A stretch of DNA of 64,000 nt. It comes from Heliocidaris tuberculata. Its lineage: Eukaryota; Echinodermata; Echinoidea; Camarodonta; Echinometridae. Below, piece by piece: positions 56,860-64,000 of this stretch (the first letter of the stretch is position 1; each line of letters begins with the position of its first letter). The notes below the pieces were generated by a model. That model searched no databases. It was not told the origin of the DNA and saw only the letters and a list, made by a program, of their open reading frames with translations. The translations under genes and the position numbers were made by a program. The stretch covers positions 430,778-494,777 of the forward strand of contig CM046846.1 in the NCBI GenBank assembly GCA_025618425.1. The letters run 5' to 3'.

Positions 56860-57360
56860 CTAAAAGTATGCATTATGCATTATTTTCCCACAAAAGAGAG
56901 ATGAAATGCTACGGAATATGCATCACTAGTGAAGATATCTTCTCAAAGCTAAAGATAAGTGAAGAGGCTGCTAGCAAGGAGAAGCAAGAAGAGACAGAAA
57001 TAATTTGAAAAGGAAATCAAATATACATTTTGAAAAGTCTAGTCAATTAAGGAATTCCGACTTATACTAGGTGAAACCTCATGAAATGTATCACACTTAA
57101 AGATTTTTTTTTTCTCGAAGATAAGGGCAAGTGAGGAAGCTGCCAGCTGGGTGGAGCCAGGTGAAAAAGGGAGAGAGAGAAAAAAGTTAGATTGTGAAAA
57201 ATAATCTCAAAAAAAATTTAGTCAATTAAGGACATTCCATGTTAAATTAGGTGGAACTTTATGAAAAGTATCACCCACAATGATGATTTACTCAAAGATA
57301 TAGACAAGTGAGAAGGCTGCTAGCTAGGAGAAGCAGGGAGAGAGAGAGAGAGAGAAAATA
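56860..57360 (+). repeat. Direct repeats, ~175-bp period, about 2.5-3 units
   Basis: The phrase aagtgaagaggctgctagca (56960), aagtgaggaagctgccagct (57129) and aagtgagaaggctgctagct (57306) recurs about 170-175 bp apart. Each is followed by gagaagca or gtggagcca and GA-rich sequence. Between them are agtcaattaaggaattcc / agtcaattaaggacattcc and gaaacctcatgaaatgtatcac / ggaactttatgaaaagtatcac. Confidence 0.75.
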
Positions 57361-58220
57361 TTAGATTGGCCGAAATGAAAATGTCTCGGAGACAATGGCA
57401 TATGGGGGGTTTGTACTTTTCTAGGACTGGTAAATAACCCTATCAGAATTACCACTAGCTGGAGGCTGCAAAAATATGAATATTGTTTTCATTTATGAGC
57501 GCCACGTCAGCGTAAGCAGGCAGAGTTAGGGTTTGGGGAGGAACGGGGTTTAACAAGATGAGGAGAATTATGACGATATGTGTCTATGAAGGGGTGAAAT
57601 GAAGAAAATTGATATGAAGACGTATTATAATTTTCATGGTGCCTCTTGGGAAACTGATAATCTATACATTTAACTGGATGTGGGAATGTTAATCATTCAA
57701 TTCAGCCTTTTTTTTTCTCTAGCTCTGGTTAAATTGGAAATTGGTATTCCTCCCTAAATGAAATGTGACTATAATGTGAGCATTCATATTCAGATATATA
57801 GAGACAAGAGTTGAGAGAAAGTTGATATATTAGCACTGAAACTACCAAAATACCGGTAGATTGAATGCACGCTTATATTGCCTTCCTAATCCAGGGGGAA
57901 AAACAGCATTTTATTACAAGTTTCTACAATTTCATGCTTATATATCTGTAAGATATAACAAAAAATTTAACACAGTCATTTTGTTGTAGTTGGAAGCATT
58001 TTTTGCCATGGTTAATAACGCCCCCTTGAATTCAAATTTTACGGTTTAATAGAAAAATTGGTTGTAAGTATCATATAATTGGGATGTACACAAAAATATA
58101 TTCATATTTTTCAACTATTGGGTTTCAAGAAATTTTTAATTTCTTTATAGCTGAAATTGATAACCCAATACAGGCCAACTACACAAAAATAAAAACTGAT
58201 TTGATCATTTATCCCATTCT
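57361..58220. other. Low-copy stretch
   Basis: No gene recognised. Confidence 0.5.
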
Positions 58221-58425
58221 ATTTCTCTCTCTCTCTCTCTCTCTCTATTATCTTTTCAATCCTCTGTCCATCTCTTCCTTTTCACTTGATTATGCCTATC
58301 CCACCCTCTCTCTCTCTTTCTCTCGTTATCTTTCTCCCCCCTCTCTCTCTCTCTCCGTTTCTTTCCCTCACCTTTTCTCTATCTCTTTCTCTCTCTCACT
58401 CTCTCTCTCTCTCTCTCTCCCCCTG
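58221..58425 (+). repeat. (CT)n microsatellite tract
   Basis: CT blocks at 58224-58248, 58304-58325, 58337-58355, 58376-58420. Serine/leucine-rich frames at 58084-58486 come from it. Confidence 0.92.
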
Positions 58426-58426
58426 T

Positions 58427-58855
58427 TCAGACTACCTAAATTCATTGTATGGCTGTACAAGAATCGTATGGCTATACAATGAGTAATGAAATTTTCATTG
58501 TCTGAATATCGTATATTGTATATTGTATAGCGAAACGCACGTTTGTGGATCATGTCCAACAAAAACTTGAAGAATCAGCATTCCCTTGTAGTCTGAACGT
58601 TGTATCGTACGAGAATCGTATACCTGGGCGGGGCTTATCGTACTGTGCACTGGATGTGACCAATGAGCTGTAATATGTATGCTCCATCGCTGTCCATGAT
58701 GTAACCTGATACAAAACATATGGCATCAGCCGACTTCCCCCAAACCTGTTTCTTTATACGATTTTGTAGTCCGTACACTCTTTTCACTAATCATGATTCT
58801 TTATAGGATGTTTCTTTATACGAGTCTCTTATGACTTTCCAGTGGTATGAACATG
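58427..58855. mobile_element. Element with GTTCA-type ends (O)
   Basis: Starts tgttcagactacctaaattc and ends, inverted, tgttcataccactggaaag. Contains gtagtctgaacgttgtatcg and tagtccgtacac words plus many tcgtat / atacga motifs in both orientations. Related in layout to the elements at 35411 and 51237. Confidence 0.55.
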
Positions 58856-59707
58856 CTATCTCTCTCTCACACATTCATTCATTTTATCTTCCTATACTTT
58901 CTTTCTCAATTCCTCCCTCACGACTCCCTACCCTTCAGCGAGCCAAAATGTGAAATTACAGATTTTGATGAATTTTATTTGCCTCCAGGATTGTCACTCT
59001 TCTAAATTAACCGCACAATAAGATGCACTTAACCGTGCATTCTATGTCACTTAGTAACTGGAATGGGGAAAATGAAATGACGGCAATTTCTTCTCCAGGG
59101 GTTGCCTTGCCGACGGGTTCTAATAGATCATATATATAGAGCATAGAGCAAACTATGAGGCCGTGCACACTGTAAATGTATCATTTTGTTTATTTCCAAA
59201 ACCAGTCAAAATTCTGTAAAAGCTGAGAGATTTATATTCTTCAACATGTGAAGAATAATTGTCATGAAAGTACATGTAGAATGTTACTCCTGAATTTGTC
59301 AAAAGAATAAGTGATTGCATACTCTGTTTTACCGATAAACTATATAAAGGGAATCTCTTTTTTTTTTATGCATGATATTGCAGTAAAAATGGACAAGATA
59401 ACATCTCACTGCAAGCATTTAGAGTAGAAAAATTACATTCCTGTTTCAAAATGATAGAAGGCAATTGGCTGAAACCTGAAAAAAAAAAGGTTATGGCTTT
59501 ATACGATGGTCACTTCTGGACAATGAACTTTTTTTAGATAGAGAATTAGTTCAGAATATAAGATTTCTTCACTCAACTGATTAATTGACGTAAATAAATT
59601 TTGATAAGTTGATTTGGTCTGCATACACATTATACACAGGTGATTAAAAAAAATGCAACTCTACATCAAGATAACCTTTCCACAGCTGCACTCACATCAT
59701 ATACCCT
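58856..59707. other. Low-copy stretch
   Basis: No gene recognised. Confidence 0.5.
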
Positions 59708-60233
59708 TTAAAAATAAAGTTGAGTTCTGGTCATGCGATTACATTGTGAAAGAAACTGTCTCAGAGCAATTGGGGAAAGGTTGATCATGTCTACAAAAGA
59801 ATTGGGTGTATACTGTAATGTTTTAAAAGCATCAAAATGATAAGAAATTGACCCAATCTTGCTGAAAAGCACATGCACTGCACAGCACAGAGAAATGGTA
59901 TATGGGACTGCACACACACAATGAAATGTTTGGCCCAAACACTTCAGCTATTTCCCATTGTGTTTAAAATATGAGGGCATTTCAAGAGCAGTCAATTTCA
60001 GGACCCTGTTTCATAAAGCTTGTCATCAATAACAAGTTGCAATAACTGTTATAAGCTACTGAAATCCTTGAATCTGATTGGCTGAGAGTAAAAATCACTG
60101 ACCAGACACTTGATGAAACGTCCCCCAGGGGACATTTCTACTAGATATGATGTTCTTCCAAACTGACATAAAAAGGAATGAGAAAGCTCACAAATTATTT
60201 TTCACCTTTCCCAGAACTCAACCTTCCCTTTAA
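59708..60233 (-). mobile_element. TTAA-C MITE copy 8, inverted, with FB140 inside
   Basis: TTAA flanks at 59708-59711 and 60230-60233. Ends aaataaagttgagttctgg and the inverse agggaaggttgagttctgg. The host sequence stops at about 59999 and resumes at about 60128 inside its aggggacatttctac block. Confidence 0.88.
60001..60127. mobile_element. FB140 foldback copy 6, nested
   Basis: gaccctgtttcataaagctt, ttataagctactgaaatcct, tgattggctgagagtaaaaa, cttgatgaaacgtcccc. Inserted in TTAA-C copy 8; CAGG occurs on both sides and may be the target duplication. Confidence 0.85.
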
Positions 60234-60773
60234 GGAGATAAGATATGAACCATACAAATATCTTAATGAGTAAATGTGTCTAGCATTTTGCTCTCCTTGC
60301 CCGTCTTTATTTCGCTAAACGACGCCAGCTAATCATCCTTAATGTGCCCTTGTTACCTTGAATACATCTTTGCTAATCAATGATGATTATCGAAGCAGCT
60401 CAGAGAAGTACAATACACTCAAGAAACCCTGTTCAGATAGATGACTTTTGATACACTTCTGCTTACATAAACACACATACTTGTACTTTTACGCATAATA
60501 AAAAAATAGTGTGATCTTTATCTGCAAGTAATTGAAAACATACAGTTTCACATCAACACAAGATCACTGAAAATACTACATACGCACTTTTATTTTTACA
60601 TGTGTACAAACAAGGTTTTTACCTAAAAGTAAGCCACTGATTGATGAAATATAAAAGTTTAAATATATATTACAAATAATATACATTGTTTCAAATTTAA
60701 AGAGGAAATCTTTTTCCTTACCCAAAAATGGTCAAGATATTGTGTACAAATTAAAAATTGGGGTGGCAAAAAT
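60234..60773. other. Low-copy AT-rich stretch
   Basis: No gene recognised. Confidence 0.5.
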
Positions 60774-61690
60774 TGTTTAGCACACAGAAAAGGTTAATGC
60801 GCCTGTCACTTTGCTGGATAAGGCAAACGCATGAGAAACGAAAGTTGATTTTTGGCATCCGTTGAGATCCGTTAAAATACATTTCATGTCCTTTTTATCC
60901 TTTGGATGGATGTTCATCGTCAGATGATTTCCGGCAAAGCGGCCAGAAAACTTTGTGCATGCATAAAGTTTTTTCTCGCCAGAAACGGATAGCGAGATCC
61001 GGCCCTTGTCCGATGATTGTGCGTTTTCTCCTGTATGTATACTGTACTTGGTCGTTTTCCACATGTTTCCATCCCCTAGGCGTCCTGCAGGTTCTGTTGC
61101 TGCAAGAGATGAGACGGATGGAATGGGCATGTACAGCACATCAAACGCATACACACCGCATAGCCAAAGGATGCCTGCAGGATGACTACCAGTCAAAACG
61201 CATGTACATGTAGTTACGGATGACAAACGGACAGAACGGCCATAAGTAATGATTACAGCACATCTACAGGATATCTACAGCACATCCACAGTATATGAAC
61301 AGGACATGGAACTGATGTTCAACGAATATGTACCGGCCTGCAACTGACACCGGCAATGGGGCACCACTGAGCGTTGTGTATGCAATGATTAAATATGTTC
61401 GATGAACGTTTCATGTGTCACTCATTCGTTCCTCATGCGTTTTGTCCGGTGGGCATGCGGTGCATGTTCGTTTCTTGTGCCTTTGCGCACGTTCCACTGT
61501 CCCATATACAATCGCCCCAGGTGCGTTGTTTGTGTGTTTTATTCGGCCCGTGGACCGTGCATGTACGCTCCTGCAAAATGGAAATTTATACTTTGTCCAC
61601 CGGATTGAAGATTTGAACAATGGATAAACAAAATACCATCCGTTTCTTGTACGTTGGGCCGATCCGGCGATGTGTGACAGAGACATAAGT
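60774..61690. other. GC-richer block with scattered inverted words, possible element
   Basis: The words gcaaacgcatgagaaacga (near 60824) and tcgttcctcatgcgttttgtcc (near 61428) are inverse matches. gatccgtt / gatccgg words occur near 60866, 60994 and 61661. A small tandem unit, ctacagcacatctacagg, lies near 61257-61300. Several frames are open, including a 149-codon minus frame (60777-61226) and a 119-codon minus frame (61411-61770), but none has a known domain. Probably a decayed foldback transposon. Confidence 0.4.
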
Positions 61691-61723
61691 GAAAACACAA
61701 GGCAATCAATAATAATCAGCAGA

Positions 61724-62022
61724 ACGACATCAGCCATTTTACAGCATGTATGAGAATGTGAAATGAGCAAGTTCTAATTAATCCATAGAGCCCCAATCCG
61801 ATAGAGGAAAGCTATCTACAGTGACTACAGTATGTTTTATTATTACATAAATATTAAGCTTTGGGCTGAGAAAATCAATTATTTTCAAACAAATGACATC
61901 AGTGATATGTGCTCCATTTTACAGTATGTATTTAGAGTGTGAAATGGCAGCATTAAACAGCAAATGAGCATGTTCTAATTACTGTCTACAGCCTTTCATT
62001 CCTCGGCGAGAAGCTATTATAT
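61724..62022 (+). repeat. Imperfect direct repeat, ~170-bp offset
   Basis: acgacatcagccattttacagcatgtatgagaatgtgaaatg (61724) recurs near 61893 as a longer, diverged form; tgagcaagttctaatta recurs as tgagcatgttctaatta. Sequence after both copies is also partly alike (gaggaaagctat / gcgagaagctat). Confidence 0.65.
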
Positions 62023-62829
62023 AATCTTATTTACTGCAGTGTTTAGAGGCTGAGTTCAGCTGGGATCTGCTTATAGATTCAATCTTATTCTAAGAACCAA
62101 TATGATTTGAAAGCAAGGTTCGACTTGCTCTGCAAATGATATAATTTGCTAGACGTAATAGGTACTACATGTACCGGTATTCAACTTTATTTTTTGCTGT
62201 ATAAATTAAATAATATATATTCATAAACCTAACTTAAACTGCTTTTGAAAAAAAAAAAATTAAAACGTTGAAAGCAAAAAATTAGGTTGAGACGGCACAG
62301 ATACTTTTTTCTTACTTTGTGCACTGCATAAAAAACGCCATCAAAATCACAATACACCTTGGATTCATACTTTTATTTCATTTTATTAATCATATGGTAA
62401 TATCTATTTCCTCATGGCATAGCATAAAGCGACAACCGCTCAAACCACACTACACACAAAGCATATATATCTAACATTTCATTCTTCACTAGCCTTCAAT
62501 AAAACTTTTCCTAGAAATTTATCAAAAACCAAGTATACAAATTATGAAGTATCATACTAGACAACATTCTCTTCTGCTCTGTAACAGATAGTACATTTGT
62601 TGTGTACTAAAATGTAGTGACAAGTAGGCTTGTATAATTGTTCCAATTCAGCTTTTTCACATCCACCAAATAATAACAATTTTTCTTTTCACCTTTCAGG
62701 CCTAGAGTTTGAAAGACAGTTTGAAAGACCCATGAGAAATGATGAAAATGTTAAGACTTACCACAGCGAGACAAACCACCGTGTTCCCTTCCCGTTCAGT
62801 GACTGCGCTGCAAACCACTGTAATGAGCA
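62023..62829. other. Low-copy AT-rich stretch
   Basis: An A run near 62250. No gene recognised. The frame 62630-62986 runs into the purine tract. Confidence 0.5.
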
Positions 62830-63090
62830 ATGGAGTGAAGAAGAGGGGAAGAAAAAGGAGAGGAAGAGGGGAAGAAAAAGGAGAGGAAGAGGGGAAGAAA
62901 AAGGAGAGGAAGAGGGGAAGAAAAAGGAGAGGAAGAGGGGAAGAAAAAGGAGAGGAAGAGAAAGTGGAAGGGAAGGCAAAGGATGAGGAAATTAAATAAA
63001 GAAAATATAGAAGAAGAAGAAAGGAAAGAGAAGACACAAGCAATGAGTAAAGTAAGGAAAAGGAAGTGGAATACCAGGACATGAATGGGA
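62830..63090 (+). repeat. Homopurine tract with a 23-bp minisatellite
   Basis: Five exact 23-bp units starting aagaggggaagaaaaaggag occupy 62841-62955, followed by a partial unit and about 130 bp of purine-rich, non-repeated sequence. Because 23 is not a multiple of three and the tract has no T, all three frames stay open, giving false Lys/Arg/Glu/Gly and Ser/Leu/Pro frames. Confidence 0.95.
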
Positions 63091-63235
63091 TGAGAGAAAG
63101 AGAAATACAATTATTTACAACTTTGTTGCAAAAAGGAGAATAATCACATAATACCATTTCACATAAAGTCTTTGCCCTTATTGCTCTCTAATTTGGTGAT
63201 ATTTAAATTTATAATTTATGAAGACCCACTGAATT

Positions 63236-63361
63236 TTAAAGGGCAATCCAACCTTTGTAATTATTTGATTTGTATGAAAGCAGAAAAATTAGAGAAGCAG
63301 AGTAAAAGTTTGAATGATATCAGACAAGAAATAAGTAAGTTGTGATTTTTTACAAGTTTTA

Positions 63362-63401
<40 letters not shown>

Positions 63402-63847
63402 AATTTCAAATTTGTCGTATCGGTATGGTCACTCACTATGATTTAGTGGTGTTCAACTTTCCCATTCGCTCCAACACACAAAATGACTAAAATGTTTTTC
63501 AAAATCTGTAAGTCAGCAGGATCTTTTTCTTTTTGGAGGACCTATAATAATAATTATGCTACCTATAATATATTTTAAGTACTGCCACAAAAGAAAAGGT
63601 GCTCAGGAGAAAACCCTGAATTTAATGACATTTTGGTCTATGGGAGAGTAGACCATGAATACCTCACAATCGATTCACCAAATCACCAATTTGAGATTTG
63701 CACAGATGTAGTAATCTCACGTTTCAAACATTCATAACTTTCTTATTCTTAGTCCGATTTCTTCTGAACTTTCACGTACCATCCTGTTTCTCTTATTTTT
63801 CTCCTTTCACTCGATTCATCTTTTTACAAGGTTAGATTGCCCTTTAA
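63236..63847. mobile_element. TTAA foldback family I, copy 2 (612 bp)
   Basis: TTAA flanks at 63236-63239 and 63844-63847. Ends agggcaatccaacctttgta and the inverse of ggttagattgccct. The same arm blocks as at 46713. An (AT)n at 63367-63399 has grown in the left arm. Confidence 0.9.
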
Positions 63848-64000
63848 GAAAAAACACAAGCTATTGTTTTATGAGATAAAAGAAAAAAGATTAAAGCTGT
63901 TTAAAATGCTTACAGCACTGAAAGTGTTATTATGATCAAGTGTTCGATGTAATGACTAATGATGATGAGCCAGGGATGCTATAGGGTGGGGCACCATGCA
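63848..64000. other. Low-copy right edge
   Basis: Unremarkable AT-rich sequence up to the window end; nothing recognised. Confidence 0.5.

Noticed and set aside
60777..61226. 149-codon minus ORF as a gene
   Set aside because: No recognised domain, no splice or start support, and inverted words suggest repeat origin; left as an open question in findings.
62702..63157. 151-codon minus-strand ORF and other overlapping frames
   Set aside because: All frames are open because of the T-free 23-bp minisatellite; low complexity.

Overview
This window reads as animal (eukaryotic) intergenic or deep intronic DNA. It is AT-rich, full of interspersed short repeats and microsatellites, and has no open reading frame that I can defend as an intact gene. 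The repeat style suggests a marine deuterostome, most likely an echinoderm such as a sea urchin: TTAA-flanked miniature elements, short palindromic elements, tRNA-SINE-like copies with ATT tails, a CR1/L2-like LINE end and CCCTAA-containing dispersed repeats. The lineage call is an inference from style; the species cannot be named from what I can see.

The only protein-coding remnant I recognise is about 100 residues of the C-terminal end of a non-LTR retrotransposon reverse transcriptase ORF (25267-25566, minus strand), followed by a (TTA)n tail. Other long ORFs lie on microsatellites, homopurine tracts or palindromes, where low complexity keeps frames open. No rRNA, intact tRNA, CRISPR or bacterial operon is visible.

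The dominant content is a dense, nested set of non-autonomous mobile elements that I grouped by comparing copies inside the window. (1) PAL80, an 80-85 bp hairpin with about 30 bp arms, 11 copies. (2) TTAA-B, a ~415 bp element with TTAA flanks and CCCTTTC ends (piggyBac-like), 5 copies. (3) TTAA-C, ~390 bp, 8 copies. (4) FB140, a 125-150 bp foldback with a conserved core, 6 copies plus one distant relative. (5) PAL75, a ~75 bp palindrome, 6 copies. (6) TTAA-H, ~350 bp, 2 copies. (7) Six long foldback elements of ~500-610 bp bounded by TTAA, plus an older ~830 bp foldback. (8) PAL230, 2 copies. (9) Three SINE copies with ATT tails or tRNA-like boxes and one interrupted relative. (10) Three elements sharing a GTTCA-type motif. 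Several copies are nested, which gives relative ages: TTAA-B sits inside PAL80 and PAL230, FB140 inside TTAA-C and PAL75, and TTAA-H inside a CCCTAA-repeat element.

Layout: 0.4-4.6 kb is repeat-dense with a degenerate tandem array; 4.9-7.7 kb is mostly low copy with a strong hairpin at 6.5 kb; 8.8-10.3 kb has nested elements; 10.3-13.5 kb is low copy around a GC-richer block (11.1-11.9 kb) and a foldback; 13.5-17.2 kb is a repeat cluster; 17.2-21.6 kb holds PAL230, a 65-bp-period tandem array and CT-rich DNA; 22.2-31.6 kb holds foldbacks, the LINE and the SINEs; 32-36.4 kb holds TTAA-C, tandem-like repeats and CCCTAA tracts; 36-51 kb is largely low copy with foldbacks at 40.7, 44.4 and 46.7 kb and GC-richer blocks near 39.3-40.3 and 47.6-48.1 kb; 51-64 kb holds a GC-rich palindromic element, further TTAA elements, a ~175-bp-period array, CT/GA tracts and a 23-bp minisatellite. 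The GC-richer low-copy blocks are the best candidates for conserved regulatory DNA or missed exons.
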